NCBI RefSeq assembly: GCF_014126825.1
Contig: NZ_CP059900.1
Location: 124,001-188,000, forward strand
Origin: Tomitella gaofuii
Lineage (GTDB): Bacteria > Actinomycetota > Actinomycetes > Mycobacteriales > Mycobacteriaceae
Reading direction: 5' to 3'
DNA length: 64,000 nucleotides
Both the position numbers and the translations under genes were made by a program. Each line of letters begins with the position of its first letter. Position 1 is the first letter of the stretch. This document shows, piece by piece, positions 25,262-31,763 of the stretch. The notes below the pieces were generated by a model that saw nothing but the letters and a program-made list of their open reading frames with translations, ran no database searches and was not told the DNA's origin.

Positions 25262-25441
25262 CGCAAGCCTCCCACGCGCTCACACTGCGTGAGGCACCGG
25301 CCACCCGCTTCGCGCTCACTTTTACGTGAGGCACCTCGCCCCGGAGATGTCGAAGAGCACGAGACTGCCTGCGAACTCGTCCGTGTCGGGTCGGGCGATC
25401 GCAAGAACCGCCAGGTCGCCGGGATCGAAGCCGACGCGAAT

Positions 25442-25771
25442 GTCGCCGTCGAGGTCATCGCCCGCGAGTCGGTCGGTTTGCTGGACGCCGGCGGACTCCG
25501 CGCGCTGACGGTCCGCGCGCTGACGGTCCGCGCGCTGACCGTCCGGGCGGTGGCGGCCCGCCTGGGGGTAGCGCCTGCGAGCCTGTACTCGCGGGTGCAG
25601 TGCGTCGAGGATCTGTTCGACCTCGCTCTCGACCAGGCAATGTGCGATGACGAGAGCGTGCAGGAAGCGTTGCGCGAGTCGAACATCCACGACCTCATGC
25701 TCGCCTTGCACCGGCATCTGTTCGAGCATTCGTGGGCCTGCCAGGTCATCGGCTTGATCAAGCCCCTGGGA
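25442..25771 (+). pseudogene. TetR-family regulator, fragment
   Basis: About 110 codons in one frame: VAVEVIARESVGLLDAGG, then HTH residues RAVAARLGVAPASLYSRV and the start of a ligand domain (DLFDLALDQAM...HRHLFEHSWACQVIGLIKP). No start codon is visible, because the 5' end merges with the antisense GNAT remnant, and the frame is cut by the IS256-type element at 25772. The HTH entry contains a triplicated 15-bp unit. Both ends are lost, so it is inactive. Confidence 0.7.
25501..25545 (+). repeat. tandem 15-bp repeat (x3) in TetR fragment
   Basis: CGCGCTGACGGTCCG twice, then once with one change (CGCGCTGACCGTCCG). It encodes ALTVR three times where a TetR HTH normally has one such stretch. 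Probably replication slippage. Confidence 0.85.
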
Positions 25772-25805
25772 GTGGTGCAACTGAATTGTGATCCTTCGTT
25801 GGTGG

Positions 25806-27004
25806 TCAGGCTGGTAGTTGCATCAGTGGATCGGTGGTCACCTCCGTCTGTGAGCTGGTGTCGGTGGCGATGGTCAGTCGGCAGCGGGTGAGGACTTCGA
25901 GGCCGAGGTAGCGGCGTCGGATCTCCCGGTTGAGGCGCTCGGTGGGATTTTTGGACCAGATCTGGCGCCACACGTCGTCGGGGAATGCGGTGAAAGCGAG
26001 CAGGTCCTCGCGGGCGTCGCCGAGGTGGTCGGCGACCTCGGGCAGGCGGTCTTCGGTGTACTCCAGTAGCCGGTCGAACTGGGCATTGACGGCTTCGGCG
26101 GTGGGTTGGTCATAGACGCTGTGCAGCATCGCTTTCACGGCCGGCCACATCGACTTGGGGCACGCTCCCATCAAGTTCGCGGCGTAGTGGGTGCGGCAGC
26201 GTTGCCATGCGGCGCCGGGCAGGTTCGCCGCGATCGCCTCCACGAGCCCGGCGTGGGCGTCGGTGGTCACCAGCCGCACTCCGCCGAGGCCGCGGGCGAT
26301 CAGGTCGGCGAAGAAGGTGTTCCACGAGGCCTTCGTCTCGCTGGTGGCGACCTGCATGCCGAGGACTTCGCGGTGCCCGTCGCCGCCCACACCGGTGGCC
26401 AGAAGCACCGGAGCCTTGACGACCTGCTTGTTCTCGCGGACCTTGATCGTGAGAGTATCGGCGGTGACGAAGGTGAACGGGCCGGCCTCATCGAGGCGCC
26501 GGTGTCGGAAGGCGGCGACGTGCTCGTCGAGGTCTTCGGCCATGCGTGAGACCTGCGACTTCGACAGCGAGTCGATGCCCAGGGTCTTGACGAGCTTGGG
26601 GGTACCGCCCGCTGCGATAATCGCGAAGCGCGCAGCGGGGGAGCCATCCGGCGGGTGGAGACTCCGGCGAGGTAGCAGTCGGCGACGACGGTGATCAGCG
26701 CCGACTCGGCCCGTTTGCGGCGCTCGAGCAGCCACTCGGCGAAGTCGCTGGCTGAACGCAGTTTGGGGACGGCGATGTCGACGGTGCCGAGCCGGGTGTC
26801 CAGCGGGCGGTGCCGGTAGCCGTTGCGGCGGTTGGTGCGCTCGGTGGTGCTCGTGTTCCATTCGGCGCCGCATACGGCGTCCGCATCGGCTGAGATCAGC
26901 GCGTTGATCATGGTCTGCAGCAGGTCACGCATCAGGTCCGGTGATGCTTCGGACAGGGCTTGGCCAAGCAGGCCGGCAGGGTCGACAATGTGGGGTGCGG
27001 TCAT
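25806..27004 (-). pseudogene. IS256-family (mutator) transposase, frameshifted by a mini-insert
   Basis: Starts at 27004 with MTAPHIVDPAGLLGQ, then RNGYRHRPLDTRLGTVDIAV and ADCYLAGVSTRRM in one frame. The second frame continues KLVKTLGIDSLSKSQVSRMA, FVTADTLTIKV, VTTDAHAGLVEAI and WSKNPTERLNREIRRR to the stop at 25806. These are standard IS256 segments, with the DDE residues present (for example the D of TADTL, D of TTDAHAG and E of NPTERLN). The break between the frames is exactly the 46-nt palindromic insert at 26598-26643. Otherwise the gene looks intact. Confidence 0.9.
26598..26643. repeat. 46-nt palindromic mini-insert (GGTACC type) in IS256 transposase
   Basis: On the minus strand it begins CTCCCCC, contains a perfect 9-bp inverted repeat (CCCGCTGCG / CGCAGCGGG) around a short loop, and ends GGTACCCCC. 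It replaces about 2 nt of the transposase and shifts the frame. It has the same ends as the insert at 27352-27385. Confidence 0.8.
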
Positions 27005-27109
27005 CGTGATGACTGAAGTTCGAGGGTTCTGTGAGAGGTTCACTCGAAGGATCACACGGTGGCCGCACTGCGTCCGTCAACGACGCGGCGTCACAGACGA
27101 ACTCGGCCA

Positions 27110-27139
27110 CCGAGTTACACCACTGTATGGGGCACTACT
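27110..27139. repeat. 30-bp repeat, shared with 30737-30766 (inverted)
   Basis: A 30-bp stretch beginning CCGAGTT and ending GGGGCACTACT that recurs in reverse complement at 30737-30766 with one mismatch. It covers the IS256-type right end and the 16 bp outside it. Its presence at two sites suggests a longer lost element or an old rearrangement. Confidence 0.65.
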
Positions 27140-27149
27140 CATGATCTGC

Positions 27150-27562
27150 GGCCTTCCTGCAGGTAAAAGCGCCGATGGGCTCGCGGATGTGCTCATCGAT
27201 ACCGTCAGCGACATGCCGAAACACATCCTCGGCGCGCTCACCTGGGACCAGGGCACCGAGATGGTCCGGCACGCCGCGCTCACCACGGCAACGGATCTGC
27301 CGGTCTACTTCGCCCACCCGCACTCGCCGTGGGAGCGGGGCACCAACGAGACTCCCCCAAGCACTCCGTGCAGGGAGGTACCCCCACCAACGGCCTGATC
27401 CGCGAGTACCTGCCCAAGGGCACCGAGATCACCGACCACCAGCCCTACCTGAACGCGATCGCCGACGAGCTCAACGACAGGCCGCGAGCGACGCTCGGCT
27501 TCCTGACCCCGCGGGAGGTGTTCACGAAACTACTGACCGAGCCTGTTGCTTCCACGAGTTGA
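27150..27562 (+). pseudogene. IS30-family transposase, C-terminal fragment with mini-insert
   Basis: The frame GLPAGKSADGLADVLIDTVS...ILGALTWDQGTEMVRH...FAHPHSPWERGTNE and, after the insert, TNGLIREYLPKGTEITDHQP...DELNDRPRATLGFLTPREV are classic IS30 C-terminal segments (the TWDQG Asp and the Glu of RGTNE belong to the DDE triad). The N-terminal HTH half is missing upstream of about 27150. A 34-nt insert at 27352-27385 splits the invariant NEN-TNG segment and shifts the frame. Stop at 27560-27562. Confidence 0.85.
27352..27385. repeat. 34-nt palindromic mini-insert (GGTACC type) in IS30 transposase
   Basis: Begins CTCCCCC and ends GGAGGTACCCCC, with an internal GCACTCCGTGC hairpin. It replaces 2 nt of the reading frame at the conserved NEN/TNG codons. 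The ends match the insert at 26598-26643. Confidence 0.8.
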
Positions 27563-27797
27563 CACCGCCGAGCCATTGGCCGCGATACGGGTCCCAATAC
27601 GACAGCGGCGTCGGTGGCTCTCCGACGGGCTCGACGACGAATCGGTGCCACACGCCCGCATCGGCGTCGTACTGGAGGTCTTGCGTGCCGAACCGGTTAT
27701 CGGCCGACACGGGAGCATTGTCCTGATCGCCCGCGATCGATTCGCCGTCCGGCCCGACGACGCGCCTGCCGTCCTCGTCGTCGATCAGCGTGTACAC
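27522..27797 (-). pseudogene. truncated hypothetical protein
   Basis: Open frame of up to 91 codons: YTLIDDEDGRRVVGPDGESI...WHRFVVEPVGEP...SYWDPYRGQWLGG. The sequence is protein-like (acidic, Trp/Tyr-rich) and the frame stays open up to about 27880, but there is no good start, and its end runs into the IS30 fragment at about 27565. It probably is the remnant of a longer gene that lay downstream of the lipoprotein gene at 27863. No family recognised. Confidence 0.4.
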
Positions 27798-27862
27798 CTG
27801 GCCACCGACTCCTGTTCTATGTCGATTGTAGGAAAATACATCGTCAGGAGAACGGGACGCAG

Positions 27863-28288
27863 TTATTTCTGGCAGAATTCGCCAAGCTCATCTATGCGCT
27901 GGTTTATTTCCCTGAACTTGTTGTTCAGTTCAGACAGGCATTCTTGATTCACCGCTTGATCACAGCCGGAGAAGTCCACCACGGCGCCGAAAGCGCTCGC
28001 AACATGCGCCAATGACTCAGACAACTGTTGCGTATTCACCCTACGTGAGGCGTCATCGTACACTTCCTCCAAGTGCCTGTAATTATCAAGTTTCTCATTT
28101 CTGTATTGTTCGTAACTCATTTCACCTTGGGGAAACTCCCTTGTGTTCGCGAGTATCGCGTTACGCGAGCTGTTTACCTCTGAAACAATATCGCAATCCA
28201 TACGGTTCGCTTGGTGTGTGGATCCACCTCCCGAACAGGCTGTGCATAGGACCGCCGCAAGCGCGATTGCGCCTCTGCCCGTGTGCAT
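27863..28288 (-). CDS. small putative lipoprotein (last gene of the MspA operon)
   Basis: A 141-aa protein. Signal MHTGRGAIALAAVLCTAC with a lipobox-like VLCTAC at about residue 18 (Cys at -3 is unusual), then SGGGSTHQ. The mature part is helical and charged (MSYEQYRNEKLDNYRHLEEVYDD, LNNKFREINQRIDEL) with four Cys. The ATG at 28288 is 7 bp after the stop of the exported-protein gene. Base composition is much poorer in GC than the genome average. The size, position and lipoprotein signal would suit an immunity protein for the preceding gene, which is inference only. Confidence 0.65.
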   Translation of the reverse strand: MHTGRGAIALAAVLCTACSGGGSTHQANRMDCDIVSEVNSSRNAILANTREFPQGEMSYEQYRNEKLDNYRHLEEVYDDASRRVNTQQLSESLAHVASAFGAVVDFSGCDQAVNQECLSELNNKFREINQRIDELGEFCQK

Positions 28289-28295
28289 GCGAACC

Positions 28296-29564
28296 CTACC
28301 GTGCAGAAGGAACATAGAACTGAGCATCAGGGTTGCTCCGAATAATTTCGTGCATGGTTGCTGCATCTATATATTCCCATTCGGATGGCAATGGGTAAAG
28401 GGCGGATTTTCCGGCTACATTCTGCTGCACCACTGTTGACTTCATCATCTCGTAGTTGTACGAATAGTATGTTTCTTTATAATACTGTCCTCCATCTTCT
28501 ACGACATGCACTTCTTGAGCAGTCATGCTGACAATCCTGAACCGATATTGTACATACACGTCACCCATAGTCTGGTCCATTGTGTCACCTGCGCGGATCT
28601 GGCTCGACCAGCCCCCGTAAATCGGTTCATCCAACTTGATGTACTCGTCCGCAAACGGCCCATAGGGGAGGTCCTTGCTTGGCAGTGGATTCGGGTCGCG
28701 AACCCACTTTCCATCAGCGGGGCCGATAGACGGGAGACTCAATGCTGCATCTTTACGGCTAAATCGAGCCAAGTGGCGAGTACGAAATCGAGGTGCTCCC
28801 TTTATTGCTCCGGCTAGGCCGATCAGTAGCAGCAGTAATTTCTCGGCCGGTGCGGGCTCCTCGTCGCCGCCGGAAGGTTCCACCTGCGGCGGCGGAACAG
28901 CACCGCCGTCGTTCGCTGTACTCGGCGTGCCCTGCGTGCCCGGTTCGGCTCCGGTCCCGCCGGCAGGCTCGTCGGCGGTTCTCGGCGCGGATCGGTTATT
29001 GGGGCCCACGGGGGCCGCGGGATCGGATTCGCTGCCCGGCTGCACGTGCGCTTCCGGTGCGGGGGCGTCCTGCGGCGCAGTCGTATCTCCCGGCAGGGGT
29101 GCCGTGGACTCGGGTGGGTGTTCCGGCACAGGCACGATCACAGCGCCGGGCGGTGCGACCGGGATGTCGGTGGGCGCGTTGGTCCCCACCGAAGGGCCCG
29201 GCTGATTCCCGCCGATGCCGGTCGTTTCCGTACCGTCGGTCGTCGGGTTGTCCTCTTGGGCCCCCGGCGCGAAGGACGGGTCCTCCGGTACGCACGGGTT
29301 CACGTATTCCGGAGGCGGCGGTGTTCCGGGCGGCAGCTGGGCGACCATGTCGAGCCACAGCTGATGGTCCCGTGCCCGCACCGCCTCACACTGCTGCTCG
29401 GGGGTCATACCGTCGTAGCCAGGGATATCCGACGTCCCCGGGGCAGCGGCGGCCACCGCCGCCGTCATCGTGCCCACGAATCCCACGGCGAGCGCGGCAC
29501 ACGCGGCCCGGGCTGCCGCAGCACCGGCCAGGCTGCGGACGGTCCTCCGCGCGGCGCCCGTCAC
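28296..29564 (-). CDS. exported proline-rich protein with divergent C-terminal domain
   Basis: A 422-aa protein starting with GTG at 29564, which overlaps the previous stop (GTGA). Residues 1-41 form a signal peptide (ALAVGFVGTMTAAVAAAAP). Residues 50-92 hold a small Cys-containing domain (MTPEQQCEAVRARDHQLW...CVPEDP). Residues 93-240 are a Pro/Ala/Thr/Glu-rich linker. Residues 242-255 are hydrophobic (KLLLLLIGLAGAIKG). The C-terminal 165 residues are unlike the rest, with many Tyr, Gln and Lys (YGGWSSQIRAGDTMDQTMGD, YYKETYYSYNYEMMKST). GC falls sharply from about residue 243 on. No family recognised; the build resembles polymorphic exoproteins with exchangeable ends. Confidence 0.65.
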   Translation of the reverse strand: MTGAARRTVRSLAGAAAARAACAALAVGFVGTMTAAVAAAAPGTSDIPGYDGMTPEQQCEAVRARDHQLWLDMVAQLPPGTPPPPEYVNPCVPEDPSFAPGAQEDNPTTDGTETTGIGGNQPGPSVGTNAPTDIPVAPPGAVIVPVPEHPPESTAPLPGDTTAPQDAPAPEAHVQPGSESDPAAPVGPNNRSAPRTADEPAGGTGAEPGTQGTPSTANDGGAVPPPQVEPSGGDEEPAPAEKLLLLLIGLAGAIKGAPRFRTRHLARFSRKDAALSLPSIGPADGKWVRDPNPLPSKDLPYGPFADEYIKLDEPIYGGWSSQIRAGDTMDQTMGDVYVQYRFRIVSMTAQEVHVVEDGGQYYKETYYSYNYEMMKSTVVQQNVAGKSALYPLPSEWEYIDAATMHEIIRSNPDAQFYVPSAR

Positions 29565-29893
29565 TCGTCCGACGGGCCGCCGGCGGTGTGCGGCCGCGCG
29601 GTCCGAAACTCGGCGATGAGGGTGTCGACACCCCACCAGAACACCCTGCCGAACACCGAGGCGTAGAGGAAGAACCCCAAGTACACCCACGCACGCCCGT
29701 ACTCGAGCGCCCACATCTGGACACGGTCCAGGTGCGCGAAACCCACCAAGAGCCCTATCACGCCGATCAGCACCGCTGCCGTCGCTCGCAGCGTCATCGA
29801 CGCTCCGGCGGCACCCTCGCCCGCCGGCTCGCTACCTGTGGATCTATCGCGTTGATCGTCGACCTCTCGATCAGCCGAAGTCACTGCCGTCAT
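29561..29893 (-). CDS. small membrane protein
   Basis: A 110-aa protein. A hydrophilic acidic N-terminus of about 35 residues precedes two hydrophobic segments, TAAVLIGVIGLLVGFAHL and AWVYLGFFLYASVFGRVFWW, then a short polar tail. The ATG at 29893 has GGGGAGGACAG upstream. Its TGA overlaps the GTG of the exported-protein gene, so the two are translationally coupled. It lies 48 bp downstream of the MspA-type porin gene. It may help localise or secrete the next gene product; no family recognised. Confidence 0.65.
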   Translation of the reverse strand: MTAVTSADREVDDQRDRSTGSEPAGEGAAGASMTLRATAAVLIGVIGLLVGFAHLDRVQMWALEYGRAWVYLGFFLYASVFGRVFWWGVDTLIAEFRTARPHTAGGPSDE

Positions 29894-29941
29894 CGCTGTC
29901 CTCCCCGTCCCATGCAATGTCTCGTTATGGCTGCGTGCCGG

Positions 29942-30583
29942 TTACAGCCACGTCGGATCGGAGTAGACGTAGGCACTGTCGTCGGAGGTGTCGGTCGAGA
30001 TCGCCACCATCGCGAACGTGCGGACCGAGACGGGCCCCCAGCATCCGTCCACCTTGAGATGGACGCCGTGCGCGGAGATCGTGGCCGCCGGGCCCTGCAT
30101 CTGCTTTTCCCCCAGCGACAGTGAGGTGATCTGCCCCGGCTTGACCTGGATCGATACCGACGGGCCTGCCGTCGCACTAAGTCCGGCTGACGGGCCCGCC
30201 ATCGTGATGCCCACGTTCGGGCCGAAGGTCGCGTTCAACCCCAGCGTCGCACCACTGGACACATCGACTCCGCAGCCGATCTGAATGCCCTGCTCCACCT
30301 TGCCTGAACGCACTGGTGCAGTGCCCTGACCCTGCACCTCGCCGGTGACCGTCGCGGAGACGAACCCCTCACGGGTGAAGGGGGAACCGGCCAGATTCGG
30401 TACCGGGTGGACCGACAGATCCGATGCCGTCACCGATACATCCCAGCCGTCGACCGTCGTGACCGTAGCCGTGCGTGGCGCCAGTTCTTCGGCCGACGCC
30501 GTGCCGGCAGACAGGAACGCGGCCGCCGCCCCGAGCGCGGTTGCCACTGCGGCGGTGCGCACAACTATTGAGAACCGAGTCAT
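29942..30583 (-). CDS. MspA-family outer-membrane porin
   Basis: A 213-aa protein. Signal peptide (TAAVATALGAAAAFLSAGTA) cut near ASA-EE at residue 31-32, then hallmark MspA segments: GWDVSVTASDLSVHPVPNLA, GSPFTREGFVSATVTG, IQIGCGVDVSSG, VKPGQITSLSLGEKQ, HLKVDGCWGPVSVRTFA and STDTSDDSAYVYSDPTWL at the C-terminus. The two Cys are in the expected places. MspA porins form octameric channels through the mycolate outer membrane, so the organism has one. ATG at 30583 follows GGGGAG. It is the first gene of a four-gene minus-strand operon. Confidence 0.93.
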   Translation of the reverse strand: MTRFSIVVRTAAVATALGAAAAFLSAGTASAEELAPRTATVTTVDGWDVSVTASDLSVHPVPNLAGSPFTREGFVSATVTGEVQGQGTAPVRSGKVEQGIQIGCGVDVSSGATLGLNATFGPNVGITMAGPSAGLSATAGPSVSIQVKPGQITSLSLGEKQMQGPAATISAHGVHLKVDGCWGPVSVRTFAMVAISTDTSDDSAYVYSDPTWL

Positions 30584-30965
30584 CAATACTCCCCTGAAAA
30601 GACCGATCCGCTCCCCTCCTGAAGCGGATCACCGGCACGGACCTTAACAGCACCCGTACGTGCCAGAGCGGTCAACCGAGGCCACACGACCTTGTTCGGC
30701 GACGCCTGGCCCGTTCCCGCAACCGGGCGCGGCCGCAGTAGTGCCCCATACAGTGGTGCAACTCGGCCACCGAGATACGCCACTGATGGAGGGCCCGGTG
30801 AACACGCAGATCACGAGAGTGGCGGCGGTGGACGCCGCCGCGCTGGCGGTGCTGGCGTGCGGTGTCGCGCTGCTGCGATCGCCCGGACACGAATCGGAGC
30901 AACGACGCCGGAGGCGTTCGCGGCAGGCGTGACTGTCGCTAGACCGGCACGCCTGCGACCCTGGC
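30584..30965. other. intergenic region upstream of MspA porin
   Basis: About 380 bp. It contains the porin promoter side, the 30-bp repeat at 30737-30766, and a short open frame (30798-30932, +, GTG after GGAGG) encoding a 44-aa hydrophobic-plus-Arg-rich peptide (NTQITRVAAVDAAALAVLAC...) that may or may not be a gene. Confidence 0.35.
30737..30766. repeat. 30-bp repeat, inverted copy of 27110-27139
   Basis: Reverse complement of the sequence at the right end of the IS256-type element with one mismatch. No transposase remains beside it. Confidence 0.65.
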
Positions 30966-31763
30966 ATGGACGACCACGGCATGGACCCTGTGACCGCCTC
31001 TGCGCCCGTCGGAGCCACCCGCGTGGTGTGGCTGTGGGCCGGTCATGCCGCATACCTGGGGCCGTCGTTCCAGCTGGGGGCGCATTCGACGCCCGTGCAC
31101 TGCTTCGCCCTCGGTGTCGACGGCCCGTTCAGCGTCACGACCGCTGCCGATGGAGCACGCACATGCCGCAGCGCGCTGATCCCGGCACGCACGACCCACC
31201 GGATCGACTCCGGTGACGGGCGCATGCTGTTCTCCTACACGGACCCCCGCTCGGTGCACGCCGACCGCCTCCGCTCTGCAATGCGGGACCGGGCGGGCAC
31301 CATCACGTCGACTCATCGCGCCGAGGGCCGGTTGCTCGCTGCGTTGCGCGGCGATGTCGATCCCGGGCACCTGTGCCGGACTCTGCTGGGCGGCGATCAG
31401 CGCGATACCGTCGACCACCGTGTCCGGCAGGCGATGGACAGGATCCTCGACGACCCGGCGGCGGACGCGGGCCTGTCGACCTCGCGATTCCTGCACGTGT
31501 TCTCCGCGGGTGCCGGCACGAGCCTTCGGCGCTACCGGCTGTGGTCCCGGCTGCTGGCAGTGGCGGCGGCGATCGAAGAGGGAGGCGGCATGACCGATGC
31601 CGCTGCCGACGCGAGCTTCGCCTCGCCGAGCCATTTCAGCGACACCTTCCGCGCGATGTTCGGTCTCACCGCCACGGACCTGCTCGCCCGGGGGACCACG
31701 ATCATTCCGGTCGACCGACGGTCGGCGCGACCATGGCCCGGGACACGAGCATCCGGACCGCGG
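30966..31763 (+). CDS. AraC-family regulator (3' end uncertain)
   Basis: The frame from ATG 30966 encodes an AraC-like protein. Its N-terminal sensor is about 130 residues (YLGPSFQLGAHSTPVHCFAL...). The HTH domain follows at about residues 150-245, with LSTSRFLHVFSAGAGTSLRRYRLWSRL and ADASFASPSHFSDTFRAMFG, the two AraC helices. Homology should end near residue 255 (TATDLLARGTTIIPV), but no stop follows: the frame stays open to 33056 across the antisense of the PucR-type gene. The native stop is probably lost or a frameshift lies near 31720. I end the call where the convergent gene begins. Confidence 0.6.

Larger units (their letters stand above)
23922..25334. mobile_element. insertion sequence, copy 2 (intact)
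   Basis: A 1413-bp element bounded by GTGCCTCAC and GTGAGGCAC, with one intact transposase. It is inserted in a GNAT gene. Left-end repeats are at 23922-23945 and 23957-23980 (identical, 35 bp apart). Right-end repeats, inverted and diverged, are at 25274-25297 and 25311-25334. Compared with copy 1 it lacks a 2-bp insertion in the transposase. In transposase orientation both copies have the same flanks: CCCGCGGC before and CTCG(C/T)CCCGG after. Confidence 0.92.
23664..25440 (-). pseudogene. GNAT acetyltransferase gene interrupted by IS copy 2
   Basis: On the minus strand the N-terminal side lies at about 25440-25335 (...PDTDEFAGSLVLFDISG) and the C-terminal side at 23921-23664 (DRGEVGFRVHSDHRGGGTG...GFAETGRVMG...ERTA). 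Joined, these give a RimJ/RimL-type N-acetyltransferase with acetyl-CoA loop HRGGGTGSAAL. Deleting one G at the junction restores a single frame reading LFDISGASRGDRGEVGF. The first part of the protein is missing or blurred where it meets the TetR remnant at about 25440, so the gene has a second lesion. Confidence 0.75.
25772..27123. mobile_element. IS256-family element, degraded
   Basis: Bounded by the imperfect inverted ends GTGGTGCAACT (25772) and AGTTACACCAC (27113-27123), about 1.35 kb apart, with one IS256-type transposase gene on the minus strand. No matching target duplication is visible: the left flank is a TetR fragment and the right flank an IS30 fragment, so the surroundings were rearranged after insertion. 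Confidence 0.75.

Noticed and set aside
6133-25334. Composite transposon formed by the two inverted IS copies
   Set aside because: The outer flanks show no target duplication of the whole unit, the cargo between looks like ordinary chromosomal genes, and each copy has its own matching target sequence, which suggests two separate insertions.
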